A stretch of 64,000 nucleotides of DNA from Hyphomicrobiales bacterium (GTDB lineage Bacteria; Pseudomonadota; Alphaproteobacteria; Rhizobiales; Rhizobiaceae): positions 201,940-265,939 of the forward strand of contig UCIA01000030.1 in the NCBI GenBank assembly GCA_900472295.1, in the 5' to 3' direction. This document shows, in pieces, positions 35,345 to 44,142 of the stretch. Below the pieces are notes generated by a model. The model made no database searches. It was not told the origin of the DNA and was given only the letters and a program-made list of their open reading frames with translations. The first letter of the stretch is position 1. Each line of letters opens with the position of its first letter. The position numbers were made by a program, and so were the translations under genes.

Positions 35345-35863
35345 CTACTGCTCTGCCTTGATCCGCTTCTGTTTCCGGGAGACGTAGTCGCCGTACTTCA
35401 GTTTCATGAACTCGTCCGCCAGGTTGCGATGTGAGCTCCTGAAAACGTACCAGTCGCCATCTGGAGACTTGCGCTGGTAAAGCACCCTGCCGGCCTGGCG
35501 ATGCTCGAAACAGGTGAGGGCCTCGGAGTCGCCTCCGGCTCCATGCCATTTTGCGCGGAAGCAAAGCTTGCCCCCTCCAGGAATGAACCAGATGCCGTCA
35601 CCATAGCCCAGCTTGCCCTTGTCTGAGGTCCAGGCGCTGAATTGACGGCGCTGCACAGCAAAGTATCCGGCGCCGTTTCGACCCCAAAGCCACGAACGGT
35701 TGTGGTACATCTGGTAGATGCCTTCATCGGGCACCATCTCGGCCTTCTTGGCCAATTCGGCGATTTGACCCGCTGTCTTGGCCGTTGCAGGAAGCTCGAA
35801 AGCAAAGATAACAATGGAACAGGCAAGCGCCGTTCCAATCCAATTCTCCAGCGCCCGTTTCAC
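35345..35863 (-). CDS. DUF995 exported protein (copy 1)
   Basis: Exported protein of 172 residues with a signal peptide (cationic start, hydrophobic core, ATA near residue 28). The DUF995 pattern is YQMYHNRSWLWGRNGAGYFAVQRRQFSAWT, then GKLCFRAKWH, CFEHRQ and WYVFRSS, with two conserved cysteines that could pair. Function unknown. A paralogue with the same motif order lies at 39421. Both flank the GH26/GT2 genes, so a role in exported polysaccharide is a fair guess. Confidence 0.82.
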   Translation of the reverse strand: MKRALENWIGTALACSIVIFAFELPATAKTAGQIAELAKKAEMVPDEGIYQMYHNRSWLWGRNGAGYFAVQRRQFSAWTSDKGKLGYGDGIWFIPGGGKLCFRAKWHGAGGDSEALTCFEHRQAGRVLYQRKSPDGDWYVFRSSHRNLADEFMKLKYGDYVSRKQKRIKAEQ

Positions 35864-35920
35864 ACCTACCCCCTGCTACTTTACGCTACGCCCAGTTCTG
35901 CCCCGCTCGCTACATCACCC

Positions 35921-36844
35921 CTAAGGCAAGACGTGCTGGGTAATCCTCCAATCGGGAAGCCCATATCCATCGGGCCACGGCGCCACTTCCTTCTGGTTGA
36001 AATAGACGACCGAAGTCAGGGCCGGGAATTCCGCATAGGATTTGCGTGAATCGATGTGCCATTGGTCAACATATTGTTGCTTCCCCACATAGCCGAGCTC
36101 GGCCACCACGATCGGTTTGTTGAACCCTGCAACGCGATCATAGCCAGGCTTCAGCAGTTCCTGGAATGTGCGGTCGCGGCCGAACTTGTCGTTGTCCCAC
36201 TTTTGCAGGCCGAACACCGACAGGCCGACGACGTCGACGTAGTCGTCGCCAGGGTAATATTTTTCCAGCCCGTCTTCGCCTTTCGGCGACCACATGTATT
36301 TGACGGCCGGAGCCACCTTGCGGCAGACATCGACTTCACGCTTGTAGGCCGCGATATAATCCTTCGGCGCCCAGTTGGCCCAGGTGAAGCGGCCGGTCTT
36401 GTCTTCCATTTCCTGCGCCCAACGAATGGTGACGGGGCTCTTCATGGCCCCCGCCAGGCTGCAGATCGCCTGCATGTTGGCGTCGTGTTTACCGCTCAGG
36501 ATGCCGTTGCGCAGTTGGTTTGGCGTGGTCCGCCAATCCTTCGACCAGGTCCATGGCTCGACTGTGATCAACAGCGAACGCCCGCGCTGGAGGGCATAGG
36601 CATCGGCCAGCGGAAGGCTCGCCAGGTCCACGTCTTCCCAGGGCAGGAACAGTTCCTCGATGCTGGCACTCTTGTCGGCACTGAAGTCCCCGTAGGGATC
36701 ATAGGATCCGAACGCCGAAGCGGCGCTGCTCGTCTGAACGGGGTCCGTCGCGGCTACGGAGCCGGCGCCTCCCGCTGTAGGGAATGCGGCGCTACCGCCC
36801 AATACCAGCGCGATTGCAAGTGCATTTGCTGCGGTGTGTTTCAT
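35921..36844 (-). CDS. GH26-like exported glycoside hydrolase
   Basis: Secreted or periplasmic glycosidase of 307 residues. The signal peptide begins MKHTAANALAIALVLGGSAAF. The catalytic pattern of clan A is visible: acid/base glutamate in IRWAQEMEDKTG near residue 138, the YYPGDDYVDVVGLSVFG stretch near 200, and nucleophile glutamate in PIVVAELGYVG near 252. The ATG at 36844 has GGGAG upstream. It diverges from the GT2 gene across 624 bp. GH26 members cleave beta-mannans or related glucans. In polysaccharide loci such enzymes trim the polymer made by the neighbouring synthase. Confidence 0.82.
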   Translation of the reverse strand: MKHTAANALAIALVLGGSAAFPTAGGAGSVAATDPVQTSSAASAFGSYDPYGDFSADKSASIEELFLPWEDVDLASLPLADAYALQRGRSLLITVEPWTWSKDWRTTPNQLRNGILSGKHDANMQAICSLAGAMKSPVTIRWAQEMEDKTGRFTWANWAPKDYIAAYKREVDVCRKVAPAVKYMWSPKGEDGLEKYYPGDDYVDVVGLSVFGLQKWDNDKFGRDRTFQELLKPGYDRVAGFNKPIVVAELGYVGKQQYVDQWHIDSRKSYAEFPALTSVVYFNQKEVAPWPDGYGLPDWRITQHVLP

Positions 36845-37468
36845 GTTTGATCTCCCATAGCCTCGACATCCTGCGGAAGTCGAGGCTTCGCCCGTGCGTG
36901 TCGATGCTCGATCGACACGACTACCCAAAATCAATCGGCTCGTTGGCGGAATTTGCGGGATTTCGGAGCGCCGTAGGTGGGCGTGCAAACCATCGCACTG
37001 GCCCCCCAAATTGTCTCTCAAGCCACCGACAATCAAGGAGCGCTGAGAGAAAATTCGCCGCGATACTCACAAATTCGCGTCAATAACCCGATATACCATC
37101 CCCAGCTAAATTAAGAACTGCTTACGATCGAGAGTCAAGCGCAATTTACGGTTGATTAACCCTGTTGTTCGCAACATGGTTAATCGCTGCTCCCGGCTGG
37201 ATTCCTGTCGATCCGCCTTGGCCACGTCGGTGAATTTTCCAACGTTGAAAATTCGACGGCGCTTCATTCCAGAGCCGCCAGGTGGTGACTATTCCACAAA
37301 AAATCCTCCTGTGATTCAAGGTGTTAGGTTAACCAGTTCTCAAGAATCGTCGTTAACGAAGGCTTAAATTGGTTGACTCTCGGACAGTACGGGCGGATTC
37401 TGTCGCCGGGATTTGAGAGCTTTCAGCCATCGTTCGGCTGAAGTTCCAAAGTGGCGGCGGGTAAGTGT
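36845..37468. promoter_or_regulatory. Divergent regulatory region GH26-like/GT2 with two long dyads
   Basis: No gene seen. At 37154-37185 the arms GATTAACCCTGTTG and CAACATGGTTAATC pair with one mismatch around TTCG. At 37228-37257 GAATTTTC and GAAAATTC pair around CAACGTT with GTCG/CGAC flanks. A TCGTTAACGA palindrome lies near 37348. A CtrA-like arrangement TTTA-N7-TTAAC overlaps the first dyad. These are good operator candidates for the GT2 gene. Confidence 0.45.
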
Positions 37469-39349
37469 ATGAGTGGTTCTGCGGATGCAGGCATCGTTGG
37501 TGATGCGAGCAGGCTGGCACGGCGACCTGAGACGGCTCTGGTCGCCAGTGCGCGGAAGGGCCCCTTTCTGGTGCCCGTGCTCTCGGCTGCCCAGCAATGG
37601 ACCTTGCGACTGGCCCTGGCTTTCTGGGCCGTCACGATCGGGTTTTTCTGGCTCTGGTGGCTGAAGCCTGAGCACGTCGAACATATCGGGCCATACGCAT
37701 TCGCGACGGTCATTCTGGTATGGCTCACGCTCATGCCGCTGTATTTCCTCTTGAACGTGCATGCGTCGAAAAAGCCGTCCAAGCTCCACACCATCCCGAA
37801 GCGTTCGCGGGTCGCGATGGTGGTCACCAAGGCCCCTTCCGAACCGTTTGCCGTGGTTGCGCGCACGCTCGAAGCGATGCTGGCCCAGGATTATCCGCAT
37901 GATACCTGGCTTGCCGACGAGGATCCCTCCGAGGAGACGATCGCCTGGTGCGCTGCCCACAACGTCATGATTTCGACGCGGCGCGGCCGGGAAGATTATC
38001 ATCGCAAGGTGTGGCCGCGCCGCACGCGCTGCAAAGAGGGAAACCTGGCATTTTTCTACGATCACTATGGCTATGATCGCTATGATTTCGTCGCTCAGAT
38101 GGATGCGGACCACGTACCAACGCCAACCTATCTCAGGGAAATCCTGTTTCCCTTCGCCGACCCCTCGGTTGGCTATGTCTCCGCGCCGAGCATCTGCGAC
38201 AACAACGCCGCGGAAAGCTGGTCGGCGCGTGGCAGGCTGTTTCCGGAAGGGATGTTTCACGGGCCCCTGCAGTCCGGCCATACGGGCGGTGGGGCTCCGC
38301 TCTGCATTGGCTCGCACTATGCCGTGCGAACCGTCGCATTGAGGCAAGCGGGTGGTCTTGGCCCGGAACTGGCCGAGGACCATTCCACGTCGATGCTGAT
38401 CAATGCGGCCGGATGGCGTGGTGTGCATGCCATCGACGCCATCGCCCATGGCGACGGCCCCCAAACCTTTGCTGATCTTGTTACCCAGGAATTCCAATGG
38501 TCGCGGAGCCTGATGACGATCTTGTTTGAATACTCGCCCAGCTACATTTCCAAGCTGCCGCGGCGGTTGAAATTTCAGTTCCTGTTCTGCCAGCTCTGGT
38601 ATCCGCTGTTCGCCGTGTTTGCGCTTTTGATGTACGTCATGCCGATCTACGCGCTTTGCTCGGGCCGGAATTTTGCCAATGTGATGTATGCCGACTTCCT
38701 TTTCTACTATGCGCCGAACTCGATCGCCCTGGTTCTCCTCGTGATGATGCTGAAGGCGTTCGGCCTTTCGCGCCCGATCACCGCCAAGACGCTCAGCTGG
38801 GAGGGGACGCTGTTCCTTTTCTTCGCGCGTTGGCCGTGGGTGCTCGCCGGCACGCTGTCGTCGATCCGCGACTATCTGACCAAATCGTTCGTCGATTTCC
38901 GCGTCACTCCCAAGGGCAGCGGCCCCAAAGATCTTCTGCCCGCCCGCGTCATCGTTCCCTATGTGGTGCTGGCGGTCGGCGCGTCTTTGCCGGTTCTTCT
39001 CGTTGATCATGCTTCGAACGCCACCGGCTTCTACTTGCTCGCCGCATTCAATGCGTTGATCTACGGATTGCTTGTGGTTGTGATCGTCACCAGGCATCTC
39101 ATCGAGAACAGGATTTCGATGCGAACCAATGTTGTAAATCTCGCCTGGCAGGCATCGCTCGCCTGCGTTGCGCTTTCGGTTCCGGTCGCGGGATTTTACG
39201 ACCGCGGACTGGAAGGCATATATGGCCTGCAACAGGGTGCCGGCGGGGTCCGTATCGTCAGGATCGCCTATGTGGTTTCCGGCGCCGGCCGGGGCGAGAT
39301 CGGTGACCGCAATTTCTACTTCGATCCCGGCTGGGGAAACGGTCGGTGA
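37469..39349 (+). CDS. Membrane GT2 polysaccharide synthase (cellulose-synthase-like)
   Basis: Processive glycosyltransferase family 2 protein of 626 residues. Two N-terminal helices (about residues 45-100) precede a cytosolic catalytic domain. Its motifs are ADEDPSEE near 152, DADH near 211, AEDHST near 301 and QEFQWSRS near 339, the last being the Q-x-x-R-W-like acceptor site. At least five C-terminal helices form the export channel. No PilZ domain is visible. The GTG at 37451 is an alternative start. Neighbours encode a GH26-like hydrolase, DUF995 proteins and UDP-xylose synthase/epimerase, so it probably makes a pentose-containing or mixed exopolysaccharide. Confidence 0.85.
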   Translation: MSGSADAGIVGDASRLARRPETALVASARKGPFLVPVLSAAQQWTLRLALAFWAVTIGFFWLWWLKPEHVEHIGPYAFATVILVWLTLMPLYFLLNVHASKKPSKLHTIPKRSRVAMVVTKAPSEPFAVVARTLEAMLAQDYPHDTWLADEDPSEETIAWCAAHNVMISTRRGREDYHRKVWPRRTRCKEGNLAFFYDHYGYDRYDFVAQMDADHVPTPTYLREILFPFADPSVGYVSAPSICDNNAAESWSARGRLFPEGMFHGPLQSGHTGGGAPLCIGSHYAVRTVALRQAGGLGPELAEDHSTSMLINAAGWRGVHAIDAIAHGDGPQTFADLVTQEFQWSRSLMTILFEYSPSYISKLPRRLKFQFLFCQLWYPLFAVFALLMYVMPIYALCSGRNFANVMYADFLFYYAPNSIALVLLVMMLKAFGLSRPITAKTLSWEGTLFLFFARWPWVLAGTLSSIRDYLTKSFVDFRVTPKGSGPKDLLPARVIVPYVVLAVGASLPVLLVDHASNATGFYLLAAFNALIYGLLVVVIVTRHLIENRISMRTNVVNLAWQASLACVALSVPVAGFYDRGLEGIYGLQQGAGGVRIVRIAYVVSGAGRGEIGDRNFYFDPGWGNGR

Positions 39350-39420
39350 CGAACAGAAGAGATGGTACTATGGAGGCAGCGTCTTCCTCTCTGTCGGTTG
39401 TCATTTGGAGGATCACTTGC

Positions 39421-39972
39421 GTGGTTAGTATCCTGTCGATCCGCCGCTTTCTGTTGACGGTGATTGTTGCGCTGCCATTGTCGGTCTGCGGCCAAAACGC
39501 AGCGACGGCCGAGGACGCTCACTTGTCGGCGGTCGCCGCGGCCGCGCCGCTCACCCCGGGGGAGTTGTTTCACCTCTACGCCGATCGCACATGGGTCTGG
39601 GAAAATGGCGCTGCCTATTTTGCCAAGGATGGGCGCCAGCTTCGCGCCTGGACCGGCGGCGAGAAGGCGTCCATCGGCCAGGGCAAGTGGTTGCTCACCA
39701 AGGATGGCAAATTATGCATGGACGCAAAATGGAAGACGCTTGCCGGTAGCACACAGGGACGAACCTGCTTCAGCCATCACAGATTAGGCGGCACAATATA
39801 CCAGATGAAAGATCCGGGCGGTTCCTGGTATGTTTTCCAAGCGTCGCCGGCGCAGCCCGCGCAAGAGTACGACAAGTTCAAACCCGGCGATATAGCCGCC
39901 GCGACTTTCGAAAAGATACGCCAGATGGTAAGCCCTGGCGGACAACCTGCTCCAGTCAAAGCCGGCGGTTGA
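39421..39972 (+). CDS. DUF995 exported protein (copy 2)
   Basis: Paralogue of the protein at 35345, 183 residues. The signal peptide follows the GTG start (MVSILSIRRFLLTVIVALPL, cleavage near ATA). The domain repeats the motif order LYADRTWVWENGAAYFAKDGRQLRAWT, GKLCMDAKW, TCFSHH, WYVFQAS. The GTG at 39421 was chosen because TTGGAGGATC precedes it. An ATG at 39370 is open but poorly supported. It lies 71 bp after the GT2 gene, probably in the same transcript. Confidence 0.82.
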   Translation: MVSILSIRRFLLTVIVALPLSVCGQNAATAEDAHLSAVAAAAPLTPGELFHLYADRTWVWENGAAYFAKDGRQLRAWTGGEKASIGQGKWLLTKDGKLCMDAKWKTLAGSTQGRTCFSHHRLGGTIYQMKDPGGSWYVFQASPAQPAQEYDKFKPGDIAAATFEKIRQMVSPGGQPAPVKAGG

Positions 39973-40334
39973 TCTGTCGCCTGGCCTTGACGCAGCGTTG
40001 TTTTTTGCGACCCCGATCCGACCCATCCTGACAGGCCGAGCGACCACCCGGATTCGTCTCTGGTCGTAGAGCTGGCTGCTCCTGTCAAGGCATTGGCGAA
40101 TCACTTACCGTGAAGTTTCAAGTGGCCCGGCCAGCGCCGTCGCCAGCCAATCCGATTGATTGCATTTTAGTAAGATCTGACAGAACAAACTGACGGTAAG
40201 CTTACCATGCGGTTTGCAAGAGTTTTAATAAGTTGTGTCTAATATTCCTGCGAGATGTGAGTAGCGAGGGGTTACTCATGCGGCGTGCGACGAAGTAAAG
40301 CATGCCGCTTGCGCTTGATGGTAGGGGACACGTA
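39973..40334. other. Intergenic region upstream of lipoprotein A
   Basis: No gene seen. Contains a perfect 12-base palindrome GGTAAGCTTACC at 40195-40206, 129 bp before the lipoprotein start, and an AT-rich stretch (40215-40250) that could hold the promoter. Confidence 0.4.
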
Positions 40335-40757
40335 ATGAAAAATTCCGCAAGGGGCGCGTTTCGCCGGGGTAAAAATAGCGCCTTTGTTGTTGTGGCTGCT
40401 GCGGTGATCGCGATGGTTTCGGGATGTCAGAGTGTCGATGCAACCAAAACCAGTTCGGTCCTCGACAAGCCTGTGGTCCACTCGGTTCACAGCAAACCCG
40501 CAATCCAGCCGGTCCACGGCAGGCCCATGGCTCATTCGCTTAGAAGCGAGCCTCTGATCCAGATGACGAGCTCAGTGCGGCCGACTGAAACAGCTTACGC
40601 TTTTACATCGCCGCGGCCGATCAATGTCCGCGCACCAGCTCCGGTGAAAGTGTCCTACAATCCGGCCAATGGCGGCAAGTTCCTCGGCAGTTCGCCTTAT
40701 ATCTGCAGCCCTAGCGGATTTGGCCAGCGCGCGAGCTGCCGCCCCCGCTATTCCTGA
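40335..40757 (+). CDS. Small lipoprotein A with C-terminal YICSPSGFGQ motif
   Basis: Predicted lipoprotein of 140 residues. A basic N-terminus and hydrophobic core end in the lipobox VSGC with lipidated Cys31. The middle is Pro/Ser/Val-rich and probably disordered, with a semi-repeated KPxxxxVH pattern. The C-terminus carries SSPYICSPSGFGQRASC, two cysteines that could form a disulfide. The same C-terminal block ends the lipoprotein at 43423. The 3' end overlaps the convergent epimerase gene by 47 bp. I recognise no family. Confidence 0.75.
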   Translation: MKNSARGAFRRGKNSAFVVVAAAVIAMVSGCQSVDATKTSSVLDKPVVHSVHSKPAIQPVHGRPMAHSLRSEPLIQMTSSVRPTETAYAFTSPRPINVRAPAPVKVSYNPANGGKFLGSSPYICSPSGFGQRASCRPRYS

Positions 40758-41790
40758 GCCATCGAGCGGCGAGAGGTACTGCCGCCTCGGTTGGCGGCAG
40801 TTTCATCGGCCTCGTCTCCAGCCCAAAAAATGGGGCAGCCGTCCTGACGATCGTGTCGATGTCGGAAAGCTCCGGAACAAAACCGAGATGTTCGCGTGCG
40901 TTGGCCGGATCGGCATAGAGCTCCGCCGGATCTCCTGGACGCCGGGTCCTGAAGACGGTCGGAACCGGTCTTGACGTCATTCGGCTGACGGCCTGGACAA
41001 TTTCCTTGATGGACACGCCCCGCCCGGTGCCGAGATTGACCGCGAGGCTTTCTCCGCCACTCTCAAGATGCATGAGAGCCTTCAGATGGGCGCGGGCCAG
41101 GTCACTGACGTGGATATAGTCGCGTACGCAGGTGCCGTCCGACGTGTCGTAGTCCGTGCCGAAAATCTCGATCTCGTCTATGATGCCTGATGCGGCCATG
41201 AGCACCCTGGGAACCAGATGCGTTTCCGGCGAATGCCATTCACCGAGCTCGCCATCGGGGTCGGCGCCGCAAGCGTTGAAATAGCGAAGGATCGCAAATT
41301 TCATTCCGTATGCCGACGCATAGTCGCTGATGATCTGTTCGCCCATCAGCTTGCTGCGTCCGTAAGGACTGATCGGATTTTGCGAGGAGGTTTCGCGAAC
41401 GGGCAATGCTTCCGGCACGCCGTAGGTTGCGCAGCTGCTGGAGAAGATGATGTTTTCGATGGAGTTCGCGCGCGCCGCATCGAGCACCGCGATGGTGCCC
41501 GTCACATTGGTCGAATAATATTCGGCCGGCTCGCGAACGGACTCGCCGACATAGGCAAGCGCTGCAAAGTGAATGACTGCCTTTGGCCGGTATGTCTTCA
41601 TCGCCGCCTGCAGCGCATCCTTGTCCCGGATATCGCCGACGACAAGCGGGCCCCAGCCGACGGATTTCTCGTTGCCGCGACACAGATTGTCGAAAACCAC
41701 CGGCCGATAGCCAGCGGCGGCCAGCATCTTGCAGGTGTGGCTGCCGATGAAGCCAGCCCCTCCCGTCACCAGGATTGCCGGGCGGCTCAT
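40711..41790 (-). CDS. UDP-sugar 4-epimerase (GalE/Uxe type)
   Basis: Extended SDR of 359 residues. TGGAGFIGSHTC is near residue 8, FSSSCATYG near 125, and the catalytic SPYGRSKLMGE near 150. The order is that of UDP-glucose 4-epimerase. Its ATG overlaps the UDP-xylose synthase stop by four bases (ATGA). UDP-xylose/UDP-arabinose interconversion (Uxe) is therefore at least as likely a role as UDP-galactose formation, and bifunctional enzymes are known in Sinorhizobium. The C-terminus overlaps lipoprotein A on the other strand. Confidence 0.87.
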   Translation of the reverse strand: MSRPAILVTGGAGFIGSHTCKMLAAAGYRPVVFDNLCRGNEKSVGWGPLVVGDIRDKDALQAAMKTYRPKAVIHFAALAYVGESVREPAEYYSTNVTGTIAVLDAARANSIENIIFSSSCATYGVPEALPVRETSSQNPISPYGRSKLMGEQIISDYASAYGMKFAILRYFNACGADPDGELGEWHSPETHLVPRVLMAASGIIDEIEIFGTDYDTSDGTCVRDYIHVSDLARAHLKALMHLESGGESLAVNLGTGRGVSIKEIVQAVSRMTSRPVPTVFRTRRPGDPAELYADPANAREHLGFVPELSDIDTIVRTAAPFFGLETRPMKLPPTEAAVPLAARWLRNSGGGSSRAGQIR

Positions 41791-42827
41791 GAAGCTGCGG
41801 CTCCCTTGGCCATCCGGTTTCCGTAGAGCAGAGTGTCAAAATATTCGACGGTATGCGCAAGCCCCTGGGCGAGGTTGATTTTCGGCTCCCAGCCGAGATT
41901 GTTCCTGGCAAAGGAAATGTCTGGCCTGCGCTGCTTGGGATCGTCGACCGGCAGCGGCCGGTGCACGATCTTCGATCGGGAGTTGGTGTAGTCGACGACC
42001 AGTGTCGCCAATTCCATGATGGTGAATTCGCCGGGGTTGCCGAGGTTGACCGGATGCGCGGGTGCGCTCGGCGCATTCATCAGCCGGACAAAGCCTTCGA
42101 TCAGGTCGTCCGCGTAGCAGAACGACCGGGTCTGCAGGCCGCTGCCGTAGACGGTCAGATCGTCGCCACGCAGCGCCTGGACGATGAAATTCGAGACCAC
42201 GCGGCCATCGTCGGGCTGCATCCTACGGCCATAGGTGTTGAAGATCCGCGCGACGCGGACGTCGAGGCCATACGTTCTCGAATAGTCGAAGAACAGGGTC
42301 TCGGCCGAACGCTTGCCCTCGTCGTAGCAGGATCGCGGACCATGCGTATTGACGTTGCCGAAGTAGCTCTCCGGCTGCGGATGCACCAACGGATCGCCAT
42401 AGACCTCCGATGTAGAGGCCTGAAATATCTTCGCATTGTGCTTTCGGGCGAGTTCCAGCAGGTTCAGCGAGCCGAGCACGCTCGTTTTGAACGTGTGGAT
42501 CGGGTCTGCCTGATAATGCGGCGGCGACGCCGGGCAGGCAAGATTGTAGATCTCGTCGACACGAAGGTTAGAAGGCAGCGCGTCGACAATATCGTGCTCG
42601 ATGCAGGTGAAACGCGGATTGTGCAGAACCGCCTTGAGATTGAATCTCTTCCCGGTGTGGAAATTGTCCAGCGCGACGACGTCATACCCGTCCAGCAAAA
42701 GACGTTCGCACAGATGCGAGCCTAGAAATCCTGCTCCTCCGGCAACCAGCGCGCGACCCCGATTCTGGTTGGCGCCTCTTCGACTGTTCCCGGATCCGAG
42801 TTCCAGGACCTTGATGATCTTGCTCAT
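41787..42827 (-). CDS. UDP-xylose synthase (UDP-glucuronate decarboxylase)
   Basis: Makes UDP-xylose from UDP-glucuronate. The 346-residue protein starts with a short basic leader and then VAGGAGFLGSHLCERLL. The UXS signature YNLACPASPPHYQADPI and the active site THGPRSCYDEGKRSAE are diagnostic, followed by ARIFNTYGRRMQPDDGRVVSNF. It is coupled to the 4-epimerase, giving a supply of UDP-xylose and UDP-arabinose for the nearby synthase. In S. meliloti the equivalent pair is uxs1-uxe. Confidence 0.92.
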   Translation of the reverse strand: MSKIIKVLELGSGNSRRGANQNRGRALVAGGAGFLGSHLCERLLLDGYDVVALDNFHTGKRFNLKAVLHNPRFTCIEHDIVDALPSNLRVDEIYNLACPASPPHYQADPIHTFKTSVLGSLNLLELARKHNAKIFQASTSEVYGDPLVHPQPESYFGNVNTHGPRSCYDEGKRSAETLFFDYSRTYGLDVRVARIFNTYGRRMQPDDGRVVSNFIVQALRGDDLTVYGSGLQTRSFCYADDLIEGFVRLMNAPSAPAHPVNLGNPGEFTIMELATLVVDYTNSRSKIVHRPLPVDDPKQRRPDISFARNNLGWEPKINLAQGLAHTVEYFDTLLYGNRMAKGAAAS

Positions 42828-43422
42828 GCTCTACCCCTTACGCCCAGCGCACGCCGCCGCCTCGGGTGGCGCAGCCGAAGCAAAGCAAAGCTTTGCCCGG
42901 CCACGTCCCTGAGAACGCGACAAACATTCCGCTTCCGCGGAATCGCCCATAACTGATGTGCGCTTATGACTTCCCGGAGTTCGCGAGGCCGGTGCTATGC
43001 GGCTTATTCGTTGCCGTTCAGCATTCTATCGCCTCGAAAACCGCGATCATGCGTGGTGCCCCCACCGCTCATTGCTCGCCCAGATTGCACATCCCAACGG
43101 GTCAAAAATATACCTGTGGAAAGCCAAGTCAACTAAATTAGCGAAACGTTAACTGCAATCGTTGGCGAGTGGTTAATCATACCCGGCAGCTTCGGCGGGT
43201 CGGGCAAGGTCGTCGCTGCCTCGTGATGGGAATCGGACTTGTATACTCAAGTATCCCGAAAAATCGGCAAAAGCTAGTTCTCGAGTACTCTGATCGATAT
43301 TCGAAAACTAAAGGCAAAATTCTCATAAGCCGAAACCAGAAAAGCCGGTAAGTGTGTCCCGACACGGAAATATGTTTTGATATTTATTGACATTGCAACT
43401 GCCAAGGATGTGGAATCTGCTG
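42828..43422. other. Intergenic region upstream of UDP-xylose synthase
   Basis: No gene seen; 595 bp. Contains a perfect GCAAAGCTTTGC palindrome (42885-42896), a CtrA-like TTAG-N7-TTAAC (43138-43153) and an ACTTG/CAAGT dyad (43237-43252). The right half is AT-richer than the surroundings. It should hold the promoter of the uxs-epimerase pair and the 3' end of the lipoprotein B transcript. Confidence 0.4.
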
Positions 43423-43686
43423 TCAGTTCCTCAGGAAGCACTGCGATTGCTGGCCAAAGCCACTTGGGCTGCAAATATACACGGAACTGCCGATCTGAGG
43501 GTTGAGCGGCGTCGGGCCGGTTACGCTGATGGTCTCGATGTTGCGATCCGGAGACAGACCATGGGGAGACGTTCCACCGTTTCGAGGAGAGGTTAGCGAC
43601 ATGGTGCCGTCTGTTGCCGACTGCTGGCAGCCGGTTACTGCCAGCAGCATGCCAATGGTCAGGTGCCTAAAATTGGACACGCGCAT
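43423..43686 (-). CDS. Small lipoprotein B with C-terminal YICSPSGFGQ motif
   Basis: Predicted lipoprotein of 87 residues. A short basic start and hydrophobic core end in the lipobox AVTGC with Cys20. A Ser/Pro/Gly-rich middle follows, and the C-terminus SSVYICSPSGFGQQSQCF matches lipoprotein A over 13 positions. An ATG at 43743 would add 19 residues before the signal and is less likely. It lies upstream of the uxs pair on the same strand but 595 bp away. Family unknown. Confidence 0.7.
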   Translation of the reverse strand: MRVSNFRHLTIGMLLAVTGCQQSATDGTMSLTSPRNGGTSPHGLSPDRNIETISVTGPTPLNPQIGSSVYICSPSGFGQQSQCFLRN

Positions 43687-44142
43687 TGAAACAAATTCCG
43701 ACTTGTGGGGCACGTCATGGCGCTGCGTGCAGTACTCTCGCATCGAAATCCCTCAAACCATGACGTGCGAATCCCTGATCGGCATCGTCGTAAAGGCGCC
43801 GATGCTTTTCCTATTATGTCTAAATTGTTCAATTTAGCGATAGCTGTTAATCGACGATGGCTTTTTGAGCGCCTGGCAGAATGCAAATGGCATTGTTGCT
43901 GGCTTGCGGTACCAATTCAGCTGGAAAACTGGACCGACGATCTTGGGGCCGGCGACGCTTGCCGTCTATCGTGCCTGGCAGCAGACGAACCCGGTTCGTT
44001 GAAAAGCAACTGCCTCGGACGACCGGCGCCATCGATCCGGTGGATAACCTTTCTGGGCAAGCGCAAGCCGTTGCAACGAGCCATCGCCTTTTGACCTTCA
44101 GGGCGCTATTGGCAGACTCGTAGAACACACCGGTGGTCCTGC
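43687..44142. other. Intergenic region between lipoprotein B and the 44.1-kb membrane protein
   Basis: No convincing gene. A near-palindrome CTAAATTGTTCAATTTAG at 43820-43837 lies 134 bp upstream of lipoprotein B and could be its operator. Short open frames on both strands lack ribosome-binding sites and family features. Confidence 0.4.

Noticed and set aside
37364..39232. 622-residue minus-strand open frame opposite the GT2 gene
   Set aside because: Shadow of high-GC coding sequence. The plus strand has all GT2 motifs and membrane segments, and the minus product has no family features.
43138..43153. CtrA-like TTAG-N7-TTAAC upstream of UDP-xylose synthase as a firm regulatory site
   Set aside because: One mismatch to the consensus in an AT-rich gap is expected by chance, so it was kept only as a remark.
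43847..44128. 93-residue minus-strand frame between lipoprotein B and the 44.1-kb gene
   Set aside because: No ribosome-binding site, no recognisable domain, and composition unlike its neighbours. It could not be supported as a gene.
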